DNA of 64,000 bases from Acidianus brierleyi (GCF_003201835.2 NZ_CP029289.2:2364501-2428500), one strand, 5' to 3'. Shown: positions 30,199 to 40,566, counted from the first letter of the stretch. Numbers and translations: made by a program. The notes: generated by a model not told the origin, from the sequence alone.

Positions 30199-31110
30199 TT
30201 GAAGAGGAAAAATAATACAATAGCTCTAATAACTAAAGAGGGTACTAAGTATGTTCCTGTAAATCAAGTAAAGCGTCTGTATGTTTTCAGTGAAGTGAAT
30301 ATTAATAAGAGATTTTTACATTTTGTTAGTAAGTACGGGATTCCTGTGCATTTCTTCTCTAAACAGAGGAGATATATAGGTTCTTTCTTGCCTAGGAAAA
30401 CTAACCTATCAGGTCATGTTTTGGTAAAACAAGTCGAAACTTATTTAAATACACAAAAGAGACTATATTTGGCAAAGACGTTCGTAGAAGGATCAATAAG
30501 GAATATGAGTCTAATATTAAGGGAGAACGGTGTCGATAATTCAAATGTAAAAGCTGGACTTACTAAGCTAAAGCAAGCAAATAGTGTTCAAGAGGTGATG
30601 GGTGTAGAAGGTACAGCAAGATTAGAATATTATAAAGGTATAGATAGCATACTTCACGGCTCTTTCATAAAGAGAACTAAGAGACCTCCAGAGAACTGGG
30701 CAAACTCTTTGATGAGTTTAGGTAATATGATGTTCTATGCTGAAGTGCTTGGAGAAATATATCAAACGCAATTGGATCCTAGAATAGGTTATTTACATAG
30801 TACTAATCTGAGGAAGTTTTCTCTAAATCTCGATATTGCAGATATATTTAAACCGTTAATAGTAGATAGGCTAATAATTGCTATGATTAATAAGAAAGAA
30901 ATTACGGAGAAGGATTTTGAGGCTAATGGATTAAAGTTAAGCGATGATAGTCTAAGAAAGTTTGTTAAAAAATTTGATGAAAAAATGGAAACTAAAGTTA
31001 ACGTAGGAAAGAGAAGAGTGACTTACTCTACTATTGTCAGAATGGAAGCTTACAAGGTTGAAAAATTCGTCTTGAGTGATGAAGAGTATAGGCCTTATGT
31101 GGGAAGATGA
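30199..31110 (+). CDS. cas1: Cas1 integrase
   Basis: Cas1 integrates new spacers with Cas2. Catalytic residues are visible: Glu in MGVEGTARLEYY, His in IGYLHSTN and Asp in LDIADIFKPLIVDRL. The first usual start is TTG 30199. However, the frame stays open to 30160 and the upstream codons (RIFITTPGT just before LKRKNNT) match the conserved first beta strand of Cas1. The true start may therefore be a rare codon (ATT 30175 or ATA 30181) coupled to the cas4 stop 16-22 bases upstream. Otherwise full length. Confidence 0.93.
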   Translation: MKRKNNTIALITKEGTKYVPVNQVKRLYVFSEVNINKRFLHFVSKYGIPVHFFSKQRRYIGSFLPRKTNLSGHVLVKQVETYLNTQKRLYLAKTFVEGSIRNMSLILRENGVDNSNVKAGLTKLKQANSVQEVMGVEGTARLEYYKGIDSILHGSFIKRTKRPPENWANSLMSLGNMMFYAEVLGEIYQTQLDPRIGYLHSTNLRKFSLNLDIADIFKPLIVDRLIIAMINKKEITEKDFEANGLKLSDDSLRKFVKKFDEKMETKVNVGKRRVTYSTIVRMEAYKVEKFVLSDEEYRPYVGR

Positions 31111-31273
31111 TATATAATAAGATTTCTTATCTATTAAATTTTTGACTATGTTAATTTTCGTTTGAAAGATATTATTTGATAATAAATTGAATTAAAACAA
31201 TTGATAAAAACGATCTATAAATAAGAAAATCTTACAAGTGAGTATTAAGCTAAAAGTTTAGATATACAAATTA

Positions 31274-33040
31274 TTATTCTGCGCTTTCTTCTTGATTAGC
31301 TGTAGGTTGTTTTGTCTGAGGCTCGCCGTGCATTATAAACTGTTTTGTCTGATAAGAGTAGCCTAAGAGTATATGAAACACATTAGCGGCTGTGTCCCAT
31401 AAATCATTAGGATTCTTCTTTATTGATTCTAATGCTTCAGCAAATAGGGATTCCGTAGTAGAATTTAATTGTCTGTAATCTCTTAATGACTCATGTAATC
31501 TATTGGCGTAAGTTACGATGTCATCAATGTCCATACCTTCGTAGTCGATTCTATTTAAAATAGCCTTCTTATCGTCTCCCTTATTATGTTGTTCTTTTCC
31601 TACATATGCAGTTAATACACCTAGTAAGAATAGTCCCTTTAGTCCCCCCTTAATTCCCAAACTGCCAATATAACTATCTATATTGCTCACTTTTGTTCTC
31701 TCCATATTTAATGTATCTTCTCCCATGATACCTAATTGTCTCATAACATATATAAAGATTTCTTGATATAGTAGGAGGTCTTCAAGTGAGAATCTTGTCA
31801 GACTATTGCTACAAGTATCATATCGCAAGCATCTAATTACAGAGAGAAATGAATTGTAAACGTAGTTTGGGTCTAATTTATTTCCTAATAATATTGCTTC
31901 AAGGAAATCCAAGAATACACTTGGATCTATTCCTTTACTCAGTTCTCTAACAGGTAAAATACCGTAGAGCGTAGAAAATGACACATCTTTGAGATCTATT
32001 TTATTATCATATGTTGCAGAGACTATCGCTTTTCCCCTACCTGCTAATCTCATTACGTGTACTAGCCTAGGTACTCCAACTTCTGGTATTATTCTCCAAA
32101 GTCTAAATTTATTTTGTTGCTTCTGACCGAACACTAGATCAAGTCTAACTTCCACTCCTTCAAACTCCATTATATCCAACGTTTCTCTTTCCCCCTTCTC
32201 TATTTCTCTTAACCCTTCAAGTATGTAACTACCATCTTGGTCTGTCTTAAACCTTTGTAGAAAAGTTACATCTGCTTTAGGTGGCAAGTCTGGGATAACA
32301 TAAGCGTTAAGTTTGCCTATTCTAACAGATAAATTTTGTTCAACATAATTATTACCTAGTTCTAATTTATGTCTACAGGACGGGCAAATTGTATGAGACT
32401 CGAGAATATCGCCGAAATTTGAGAGAAATCCTTTTTTATCGACTATAAATATTTTTAACATAGAACCGCCTGTATAGTCAGGATTAGGGAGTACATTATC
32501 TGAACCGCAAAATTGACATTTACCCTTTACAGTAGTCATACCTTCTACTAATGAGGTTCTATAATCTGGGAGAGTAGCTATATCTATTTCCTTACCATTT
32601 TTATCTATTATTCTGACAGTATATAAGTCACAATCCCAATCTAAATTATCTACTTTTACATCTGGTGAATACCAGCTTAATACTTCGTTCAAAAGTTTCC
32701 CAGTTTCACTGTTACTTAATTTATCTGCTATGACCTTCAAAGCGAATTTATTGTTTCTTACTTTCGTGCTATCTTTTTTGTATCCTAAGATATATTCTAG
32801 GTTTCCAGTAGTAATCCTATCTTGAGGTTTCTGTGCTTTTGCATTACCTATATGGGCATATTTTTCCTCATCTCCTTCAGCTAATTTTTCCTTCTTTATA
32901 TATACACTTTTTGATCTATTATCAAAAACAACTAAGCCAAGCGTAGCATCTTTTTTATCTATTGCTACTATTGGTAAAGTAACTGAGCCCTCTGTTTTCC
33001 CTATTTGCAACTCACCTATTCTTAGTAAGGAATGAAACAT
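31274..33040 (-). CDS. cas8b: Cas8b large subunit of Cascade (Csh1/TM1802-like)
   Basis: A 588-residue protein with the Cas8b layout: a beta-rich N-terminal part (GNLEYILGYKKDSTK), a four-cysteine zinc site (CQFCG...CPSCRH, about residues 176-224), then a long all-helical C-terminal region with YEGMDIDDIVTYANRLHESL. In type I-B it recognises the PAM and recruits Cas3. It is transcribed away from cas7-cas5-cas6, an inversion relative to the usual csh1-csh2 order. The C-terminus is a short polar tail. Confidence 0.85.
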   Translation of the reverse strand: MFHSLLRIGELQIGKTEGSVTLPIVAIDKKDATLGLVVFDNRSKSVYIKKEKLAEGDEEKYAHIGNAKAQKPQDRITTGNLEYILGYKKDSTKVRNNKFALKVIADKLSNSETGKLLNEVLSWYSPDVKVDNLDWDCDLYTVRIIDKNGKEIDIATLPDYRTSLVEGMTTVKGKCQFCGSDNVLPNPDYTGGSMLKIFIVDKKGFLSNFGDILESHTICPSCRHKLELGNNYVEQNLSVRIGKLNAYVIPDLPPKADVTFLQRFKTDQDGSYILEGLREIEKGERETLDIMEFEGVEVRLDLVFGQKQQNKFRLWRIIPEVGVPRLVHVMRLAGRGKAIVSATYDNKIDLKDVSFSTLYGILPVRELSKGIDPSVFLDFLEAILLGNKLDPNYVYNSFLSVIRCLRYDTCSNSLTRFSLEDLLLYQEIFIYVMRQLGIMGEDTLNMERTKVSNIDSYIGSLGIKGGLKGLFLLGVLTAYVGKEQHNKGDDKKAILNRIDYEGMDIDDIVTYANRLHESLRDYRQLNSTTESLFAEALESIKKNPNDLWDTAANVFHILLGYSYQTKQFIMHGEPQTKQPTANQEESAE

Positions 33041-33337
33041 AAAGTAGTATATGAATTATATATAAATAAGTATTTTGTTGTTCTAAATGTGACAGTATTT
33101 GAGCTAAAATATTTTCATGTATACTAACTTTTATCTTCTTACTTAAAGATTTGGAAATTAGGTTTTCAGGATTTGTATTATAACACGAAATTCCATGAGT
33201 ATTAGAAGAAAATATAGTTAGGAACTAATATTGAGTAAGTTATCTTTTCTCCAAGAGTCTTTCTCTTCTTAACTGCATTAAAATATAAAGCACAGTAATA
33301 TTTATTAATGTTATTGAGATAATATTTTTGATATTTC
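33041..33337. promoter_or_regulatory. divergent promoter region, cas8b and cas7
   Basis: 297 bases between the two divergent Cascade transcripts. A TATA-like ATTTATATATAA on the minus strand near 33053-33066 lies about 20-25 bases before cas8b, and AT-rich stretches precede cas7 ATG 33338. The direct cis-linkage would allow coordinated control; no operator palindrome is obvious. Confidence 0.55.
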
Positions 33338-34243
33338 ATGTCAAAGAATGATTCGAACTTAACCACGAATTCAGAATACCTTATAATTTATGAAGTAAAG
33401 AACGCTAATCCTAATGGAGATCCAGATGATGAGAATAGACCTAGAATGGATCCTAAGACTAAAATAAATTATGTTTCCGATGTTAGGTTAAAACGATTCT
33501 TTAGAGATTACATAATAGCAAAATATGGAACCGATTATATTTGGGTAACTAAACTAGATGGAAAAAACGTTGATGCTACTAAAAGGTTAGAAGTCATAGG
33601 AAAAGATCCATCATCAGTTTTAACTAAGTGCATAGATGCCAGACTTTTTGGTGCTACTATACCTAAAAAAGGCGGCGAAGGTAAGGGAGAATCCTATGCT
33701 TTTACAGGTCCACTGCAATTATCGTGGGGTTATTCTCTACATAAGGTAGATTTAATGGATACAAGATCTATAACATCGCTTTTCTCTGGGAGAGAGACAG
33801 GATCAGGAAATATAGGCAAGGATTATAGGGTATACTATTCACTTATAGCCTTTTACGGTGTTTTCAGTTGGAGGAGAAGTAAAGAGACTAAGGTCACTCA
33901 AAACGATCTGAAAGTTTTTGATAACTATTTATGGCAGGCTATATTGGAGGAAAGCGTAACTAGGAGTAAGATAGGACATTATCCATTACTTTATTTAAGA
34001 TTAGAACACAAAGATTCTGATACACTTTTAGGTGATTTAAGGAGGTTTCTAAAAGTAGAACAAAAAACTGAGAACGTGAGAGGTTTGCAAGACCTGAAAA
34101 TCGATTTAAAAGAATTATCTGAGAAAATAAAAGGTCTCGGAAGTATTTACTTAAGATGTGCAGATGAGCTCTCAGAGGAATGTAAATCTTTAAATGAATT
34201 AAAACCTGTTATATTGCCGCATAAAGACGTTAAATTCCCGTGA
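33338..34243 (+). CDS. cas7: Cas7 backbone subunit (Csh2-type)
   Basis: A 301-residue RAMP protein forming the crRNA-binding filament of Cascade. The signature NANPNGDPDDENRPRMD near the start and the VSDVRLKRFFRDY stretch are typical of Cas7/Csh2. A later TGPLQLSWGYSLHKVDL segment also fits. Its stop TGA overlaps the ribosome-binding site of cas5, so cas7-cas5 are coupled. Confidence 0.93.
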   Translation: MSKNDSNLTTNSEYLIIYEVKNANPNGDPDDENRPRMDPKTKINYVSDVRLKRFFRDYIIAKYGTDYIWVTKLDGKNVDATKRLEVIGKDPSSVLTKCIDARLFGATIPKKGGEGKGESYAFTGPLQLSWGYSLHKVDLMDTRSITSLFSGRETGSGNIGKDYRVYYSLIAFYGVFSWRRSKETKVTQNDLKVFDNYLWQAILEESVTRSKIGHYPLLYLRLEHKDSDTLLGDLRRFLKVEQKTENVRGLQDLKIDLKELSEKIKGLGSIYLRCADELSEECKSLNELKPVILPHKDVKFP

Positions 34244-34247
34244 GGAG
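34242..34247 (+). promoter_or_regulatory. ribosome-binding site for cas5
   Basis: GAGGAG lies over the cas7 stop, 3 bases before TTG 34250, and supports that weak start codon through coupling. Confidence 0.5.
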
Positions 34248-34249
34248 TT

Positions 34250-34948
34250 TTGGAAAAGATTTTATCAATACAAATTTTTAGTAAGCTAGCTCATTTTAGA
34301 AAGGTATTCTCTAATTCAACTTCTCTATCTTATTATTTTCCACCTAGAACTACGATAATGGGGATAGTAGCTGCCGCTATGGGTAAGGATAAAGATTCGT
34401 ATTATGATGAATTAGATAAGTTTAACTATGCTGTTGAGGCGTTGACACCGCTGAAGAAATTAGTTTTTGGAGAGAGTTATCTTGATACTGATTCGGTTAA
34501 TGTCCAGAGATTTAGAGGGGTAAGTAATAGAGTGCCTACTACAAAAGAATTTATATCTCCGTCAAGGGGAAACTTCTTAGGTTATGATATTTATATCACT
34601 TATAATAAGAATATAGAAGAGGCATTTAAGAGGCCGAAGTACCCATTAACTCTGGGAACAGCTGAAATGCTTGCCTGGATTGAAAAGATAGAAATGTTGG
34701 AATGTCAGGAAGAGAATGATTTTTCAGATAACGAGGTTTATGGAGTTTTTCCTAGCTCTTTTTCTATTGAAACAGGAAGCGTAATAACATTAGAGTATAG
34801 TGTCCCAAGAAGGTATGAGAATGAAAGGATGTCTGGGAAGCTATATGATTATTTCTTCTCTACCAATACTTCCCCAGTGAAAGTTAAAACGGGCAAAGGT
34901 AACGGTATAAAATGTAATGAGGGAAAGAAAAATATACTATTTTTATAG
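34250..34948 (+). CDS. cas5: Cas5 subunit of Cascade
   Basis: A 232-residue RAMP protein that caps the 5' handle of crRNA. The N-terminal strand MEKILSIQIFSKLAHFRKVF and the SYYFPPRTTIMGIVAAAMG stretch are the conserved start of type I-B Cas5. A glycine-rich end (KTGKGNGIK) resembles the family C-terminus. The start is TTG 34250 with a strong GAGGAG upstream. It is in an operon with cas7. Confidence 0.9.
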   Translation: MEKILSIQIFSKLAHFRKVFSNSTSLSYYFPPRTTIMGIVAAAMGKDKDSYYDELDKFNYAVEALTPLKKLVFGESYLDTDSVNVQRFRGVSNRVPTTKEFISPSRGNFLGYDIYITYNKNIEEAFKRPKYPLTLGTAEMLAWIEKIEMLECQEENDFSDNEVYGVFPSSFSIETGSVITLEYSVPRRYENERMSGKLYDYFFSTNTSPVKVKTGKGNGIKCNEGKKNILFL

Positions 34949-35011
34949 ACCAAGAATATTTTTATCTCTTTTAGAGTTGAATATATTAAAGCAAAAAAGA
35001 ATGTGAATACA

Positions 35012-35746
35012 ATGAGGATCTATATTAAAGCCCGTATTTTAGAAGGTTACGTTCCGCTTCATTATAACTATTATTTACAATCTTTCTTTTACAAAAGTTT
35101 ACCTTCAAAAATGAGGGAGGTATTACACGATCAAGGAATAGAGCAAGGCCCTAGAAGGTTCAAGATGTTTACTTTTTCAAGGCTTTACGGTGATTTTGAA
35201 AAGAAAGAAGATAAATTATTCTATAAGGACTATGTTTACTTTGCTTTCTCCTCCGCTTTAGAGTTACCTATTAAATACCTCTATGAATCACTAAAGAACG
35301 ATCCTACATTCGTTATAGGAAAAGCTAAATTTATAGTCGATAAGATTTTAGTTAAAGATTCATTAGTAGAATTAAATGATTATGATATATTTTACACTCT
35401 TTCTCCTGTAGTAGCTACTAAGAAAATGGAAAACGAAAGTAAGTTTTACTTTCCTCACCAGTTAGAGTTCAATTATCTGCTTCAACTTAATGCAAAAAGG
35501 AAAGTTTTAGCATTAACAGGGAAGACATTAAAAAGCGATTTAAATATAAGAGTTGAAAGATGGAGAAGGATAGTTGTTAAATATAAAAGAGGTAACATAG
35601 AAGGAGTTATAGGAAAGTTTAAGTTAAAAGGCCCATTAACCGTTCTTAAAATAATATATGAGGCTGGATTAGGAGCAAAGAACAGTCAAGGTTTTGGTAT
35701 GCTAGAATTTGAGGGAACGAGTATAAGAAATATACTTGGTGAATAA
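35012..35746 (+). CDS. cas6: Cas6 crRNA endoribonuclease
   Basis: A 244-residue RAMP endonuclease that cuts repeats of the pre-crRNA. The N-terminus MRIYIKARILEGYVPLHYNYYLQS contains a candidate catalytic His/Tyr region, and the C-terminal glycine-rich loop AGLGAKNSQGFGMLE is diagnostic. Start at ATG 35012; GTG 35003 is an in-frame alternative. A TATA-like stretch (GAATATATTAAAG) lies about 30 bases upstream, so cas6 may have its own promoter. It is the only cas6 in the window. Confidence 0.92.
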   Translation: MRIYIKARILEGYVPLHYNYYLQSFFYKSLPSKMREVLHDQGIEQGPRRFKMFTFSRLYGDFEKKEDKLFYKDYVYFAFSSALELPIKYLYESLKNDPTFVIGKAKFIVDKILVKDSLVELNDYDIFYTLSPVVATKKMENESKFYFPHQLEFNYLLQLNAKRKVLALTGKTLKSDLNIRVERWRRIVVKYKRGNIEGVIGKFKLKGPLTVLKIIYEAGLGAKNSQGFGMLEFEGTSIRNILGE

Positions 35747-36183
35747 AATACAGCATTATCTAGCTTAGAAGTTTACCATTTTGCTAAATTTAGTTCTTTT
35801 ATCTCTATTAACCATTTCTATTCTATAATATCAAATAGCTTTAATGTTTAATTTTAGTTTGACGTATATTCTGTAGTACAATCTTAATTGCTATTAGCAA
35901 TTAGAGTGTTTATATAATAGGGACTATAACCAACTATACTATCTGATTAACATGCTTAGTATTCTTACTAAAACAGCTAAATTCTATAAATAACAAATTT
36001 GTATGTAAACTTCTGTATAATGATATAACATAAATATTTAGAACACATAACATATAAATTAAAAATAGTGATCCAAAAGAATTCAGAAAATAGAATAAGT
36101 TACTTGAGTCATTATTATTTATTTTAGGTTTAGATCTACGATAATCATTAACTTTGACTAATATACCTAATTATACCAAACAC
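35747..36183. other. AT-rich intergenic region
   Basis: About 440 bases between cas6 and the IS5-type remnant. It contains no ORF or repeat I can support. Confidence 0.4.
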
Positions 36184-37219
36184 TATGATAAGTGCTTTGT
36201 GAGTTAGTTCAATATATTTCAATAGAATGATACAGCAAAAAATGTTTTCTCTAGAAAATAATATCTCTCCTAAATAATTTACTATACTACTTCTTGACCT
36301 CAAAGCCCTTAGCTCGACCAACAACAAGGTTGGCCATGTACATCATCCAAGCATAAGCCAAACTAGCTTAGCCTCAACAACTTGACCAGCAAAACTCGTA
36401 GCCCTAACAGACTCACCAAATGCTTAACCGCTGAGAACAAGGATTCAACCAACCACCTATTACCATAACCCTTCTCATCCCGCCAACGTTCATAACCCAA
36501 CTTCTTGAACTCGCGCACAGCCTTACGCCTAGCAGGATGACCACGCCTAAAGCGTTCTTCCTAGGAGGAACAACAACATCAACACCAAGATTATAAATCT
36601 CGTTAGTATCATAAGCCTTATCGCCATAGAACCTCTTAACTTCCTTACCCTTTTCCTTCAAGTCCTTTACTTTGAAGCAGATTCGGCCTCATTACTCGTC
36701 ACCTCAGCGCTTACTATCTTGAACTCGTCCTTCTCCATAACTACTTCAATCTTAAGGAATTTTGAATCCCTCCTTTTGCCCCACTTTGCTACTATTGTCC
36801 TCCTCTTGTTGTGCTTATTCCAGTACCGTCAGCTATTACTTCAAGTTCGTCACTCGCTTCAGGGAAATTAATATTCATGTTTCTTATCCTTTCCCATATT
36901 GTTAATCTAGGCTTGTTGGGATTATCTTCATTTCTGCTAGTGCGCTTAGTACTCCTTCTACTCTGTAGGGTAAGAATAAGTGTAGGAATGCTAGTCGTTG
37001 AACTCCTTTGGTGCCTTGTACTTTGTTTTCGCATACCTGTTCTCTTCCTGGAGTAATTCCCACCAGTGTTCGAAGACGTAGAAGGGGAACATTAGCTTAT
37101 ATCTTGTTACCACGTTCTCATCGTACTTGCTCCAATCCCTAGTGTTCTTCTTTTCCATGGGTAATACTCTGCATAATTACTTAAAAATTTTTGTATAATT
37201 CTGAAGCGATCCACAACGT
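36184..37219 (-). pseudogene. IS5-type element, copy A (decayed)
   Basis: A minus-strand transposase remnant matching copy B (43750-44827) but broken by several small indels. Remaining pieces read FYGDKAYDTNEIYNL, VVVPPRK and, towards the N-terminus, ISTTRGGQ. The right terminal inverted repeat is intact (GTATAATTCTGAAG... to 37219). The left terminal repeat is missing: similarity to copy B stops at TGCTTTGTGAG (about 36188). The right end lies directly against the cas10 reading frame. Confidence 0.8.
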
Positions 37220-37220
37220 A

Positions 37221-39179
37221 CATTATGGAAAAAAATACAATAATAAACCTCAGAACTTCATAGAGTGGATAATTGCTTATGCGGATAAAGCTAGTGCTTC
37301 CTCAAGGACTTTCTTACCAAGAAATAAAGAAGTATTTGAAAACTTTCTAGAATTTGCTGAGAAGCTCCAAGAACTTTACGATATAGGCAGTAAGGAGTAC
37401 ATAGAAGAAATAAAAAATAAGGTAGTGGAGAATGAAGAAGATAGCGAAGAGTTGAGGACTTATGGACTCATATCGCCAGATGAGAATAAGGCTATAAGTT
37501 TGGCTGAGAAGCTCATAAATGCAGAAAAAGATCTATGTGGAGGAAAGAATCTTTTGGCTTTTTATCATTTTGAAATTCCTAGCATAAAGTCGTATTTAAA
37601 TAGAGGGAGAGAACTTTCAATTTATGCCGGATACAGTATAATGATAGACTCATTAATACATGATGCCTCAGATTATATTAAATCAAAAATAGGTAAGGAA
37701 GTAATTATAAGCGATGAAGGAGGATCTTTGTTGGCTATAGTCCCTTCATCATTTAATTCAAAGGAAATGATTAAGAGCTTAGATCTAAGTCCGTTTGAGA
37801 CTTATAAGGAGAATTTCATGGAATTTAAGCTTGCAGAGGCTCACTTAGGCCCAGAAGAAAATTGGAAAAATTGGAGATCTGAAGATCCATACTTTAGAGA
37901 TTCGCTAAGAGGATTTGGCACACTCATAAATAAGTTTCTAAGCTCTCCAGGTAAGATAAATAAAGTTAATAATAATAACGTAATTCCTATTGATAAATTA
38001 TGTAATAAATGTAAGATAAACTATGCTAAAGACGGAAAAGAATGCGAAAGTTGCAAGAAAGCTGAGCTTTTCTACAAGACCTTTACCTCAATGTCCAGGA
38101 ACAAGAGTGCCGATCCTCAAATCTCAGAGAAAATTAAAAGATTAAGAATCTATAAACTCGTTGAGGAAATACAGGAAAGAAATGAAGAAAAAATATTAGT
38201 AAAAGTATGGGATACTGTAGATGATTTAAACAAGGACTTTAATGGAAATGAAGTAGAATTGAAAAAGAGAAGATACCCTGTGGTGATGGTAGGTGACGGA
38301 GACAACTTCGGACAGTTAAAGTCTAGTGTTACTACACTTACACAATACCTGGAAATAAATAGATTCTTTACCTACATGACGTATTATTCAATTTTCTACG
38401 CATTAGAGAAAACCGCAATAAACTTCTATAAGCATTTTAGCTCACCCGTAATAGAGTTTCAACCAATATTGCTAGGTGGAGACGACTTTTCATTAATACT
38501 CACCTCTCAAGAACTTATTCCTTTCCTATATTATATGGACGAAGCGCTAGTAAAGATTGGTGGAAGAGTTGATAAAGATTCTCAAAAGAACTATGCAGAC
38601 GCCGCAGAGATGATATCAAGTAAAAAGCCATATCAATGGTTCGGAATTTCAATAGGAGCTTATATTTATAAGAATACCGCGTATCCGATATTCTTAGCTA
38701 GAGAAGATGCAGAAGAGTTAGAACACATATCAAAAAACGTGTCTAAAGGAGTATTCCAGGGCAAGTATTTTGGTTCAGAAGTAATAGTCACTATAATGGA
38801 TGAGAAATCGAAAGGCTTACTCGAGAAAATTAAGGAAAAGAATGGCATATGTATCCTTGGTAACAATATGAGAAACATATATGAGACTATATTAAAGTTT
38901 GAAAACTCAGGTATCTCTTCGAAGAAGATCTTGGATTACATTAAACTAGAAGGAGATAAGATAAGAATATTTTATGATGTAGCGAGAAATAACTCAGAGT
39001 CATTAGAGATAGTAATGGAGACAATTAGCAATGCTATTAGAAACGGATACGATATAGAAGGTTACCTGGTATTATTAGGCACGCTAATGAGTAGTCTCGA
39101 ACAGAAAAATTTTGAAGGAAAGGAGTATTATAAGACTCCGTGGGAAAACATAGGGGTGATTCAAAATGAAAGCCTATGA
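37221..39179 (+). pseudogene. cas10: Cas10 (type III), 5'-truncated by an IS end
   Basis: 652 residues of a type III Cas10. Seen: the end of the N-terminal HD domain (FIEWIIAYADKASASSRTF), a zinc site (LCNKCK...CESCKK), a first palm with VVMVGDGDNFGQL, and the second palm with the cyclase motif GGDD (38475-38486). Cas10 makes cyclic oligoadenylates when target RNA is bound. The frame continues upstream only through the IS5 terminal repeat (a TTG at 37191 would add ten IS-encoded residues). The first HD motif is therefore lost. The palm core looks intact, so residual activity is possible. Confidence 0.85.
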
Positions 39180-39696
39180 GAATACCTTGAAAGTTAATAA
39201 CTTACGAGGGCATATTAACAACGCTAGTATAGATAATTATGATGTAGATTTAAGGGCTATGTTGATAGAATACGATGATAAGGTTTATGTAATTCCAGGT
39301 TCTAGTATAAGAGGACTTATAAGAAAAAATATGAAGATATTAAATTGCAATACCTCAGTATTAGGCTCTGAATTTGGAGAGAAAAGCGAGATGTCAAAGG
39401 TAATAGTAGGTTGGGGGTACATTACCGAAAAGAAAAAGAAGAAAGTGCGGTACGGGATAAAAGTGGATAAAGAAATAGGAATAGTAGAAAAGGGAGCCTT
39501 ATTCTCTTATGAGATAATACCTTCAAATATAGAAATAAGGTTCGACATAACTCCCTTGGTTGAGCTATCAAAAGAGGAAAGAGAATGCTTAAGTAAGGCC
39601 ATGCTGTTAATGAAATACTCAACAATAGGTTGGGGAGGAAGTAAAGGAATAGGAATAGTAGAGGAGGTGAGCGTAGATGATGCATTACTTAGTTAA
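39166..39696 (+). CDS. type III RAMP protein (Csm3-like Cas7)
   Basis: A 176-residue RAMP subunit. The conserved YVIPGSSIRGLIRKNM (the GSSxRG stretch of Cas7/Csm3 proteins) and a glycine-rich WGGSKGIGIVEEV near the end define the family. It begins 14 bases inside cas10, with GGTGAT as ribosome-binding site at 39155-39160. It is shorter than most Csm3 proteins (about 220-300). It would form part of the backbone of a III-D-like complex. Confidence 0.8.
   Translation: MKAYENTLKVNNLRGHINNASIDNYDVDLRAMLIEYDDKVYVIPGSSIRGLIRKNMKILNCNTSVLGSEFGEKSEMSKVIVGWGYITEKKKKKVRYGIKVDKEIGIVEKGALFSYEIIPSNIEIRFDITPLVELSKEERECLSKAMLLMKYSTIGWGGSKGIGIVEEVSVDDALLS
39661..39670 (+). promoter_or_regulatory. strong ribosome-binding site for the Csx10-like gene
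   Basis: GAGGAGGTGA ends six bases before ATG 39677, and supports that start over others inside the overlap. Confidence 0.6.
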
Positions 39697-40056
39697 GGTA
39701 AAAAATGAAACTCCTTTAGTAATAAACTATTCATCAGGAAATTATTATAGATCTTTAGATTATATCCCTTCTTCAACAATTATTGGGGCCTTGAAGGCTA
39801 GAAAGTTAGCACAGGATAAGATATGGGGAGGAGAGGAGAAAAAAGAAGTCGAAATAAACTTGCATGTAACTGACGCTTATCCATCAATTCGTCAAGAAAA
39901 GTATCTTAATCCATCATCATTAGTTACATTATATAAGAAAAACGAATCTGACGCTTATTTCTTAGACGGTGTAAAAACAATTATTGAGACTTATCAAGGA
40001 AAGAAAAAGTGGGGAGAAGAAATAATAAGACTAAAGAAAGGTCCTAGGAATAGACC
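39677..40056 (+). pseudogene. csx10: Csx10-like Cas5, 3'-truncated
   Basis: N-terminal part of a Csx10-type RAMP: LVKVKNETPLVINYSSGNYYRSLDYIPSSTIIGALKARKL, with the DYIPSSTIIGAL stretch typical of the family. Csx10 is normally around 400 residues or more; here about 125 residues remain up to KKGPRNR. After that the sequence changes to a tyrosine-recombinase reading in another frame. The gene is cut off by recombination, and downstream III-D genes are absent. Confidence 0.7.
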
Positions 40057-40513
40057 AAGTGGACTTAACAAATCGAATTATACGGATAGGGAAGGTGAGT
40101 AAAACAAAGAGGGCTTACATAACATTTATCCATAAGACTACCGTAGAGTGGTTAAAGGAAACGTATCTTCCATACCGTGAACAATTTATAAGAAGATATA
40201 TGAACTCCATTAAGGCTTTTAATGTTAACATAGAGGAATGGAAGTCTAAGCTTTTTCCGTTCGATGAGAACGACATAAGGACTGAGATTAAGATAGCAAT
40301 GAGGAAAGTGTTAGGGAGAGAATTTCGCTTATACGATTTACGCTCATTCTTTGCCAGTTACATGGTGAAACAAGGGGTTAGCCCCTCGTTGTGAATTTGT
40401 TACAAGGTAGAACACCTCCTCAACAGTTTCAAATACTTCAAGAACATTACCTTAACCTATCGGAAAAGGAATTACAAGAGGTATACGATAAATGCGCCCC
40501 GAGGCTATTGTAA
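40057..40513 (+). pseudogene. archaeal tyrosine integrase, C-terminal fragment, frameshifted
   Basis: The C-terminal catalytic part of an SSV/pNOB8-type integrase: LTNRIIRIGKVSKTKRAYIT, then LYDLRSFFASYMVKQGVSPS with the catalytic Arg. After a frame change at about 40390 comes NLLQGRTPPQQF and LQEHYLNLSEKEL with the nucleophilic Tyr. The N-terminal part is missing, as in the split int genes left at the ends of integrated plasmids and viruses. It marks the edge of an integrated element that cut the type III locus. Confidence 0.75.
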
Positions 40514-40566
40514 TACGTAATACTAATGAAAGGCTATATCTCACATGTACTTAATTATAATATATA

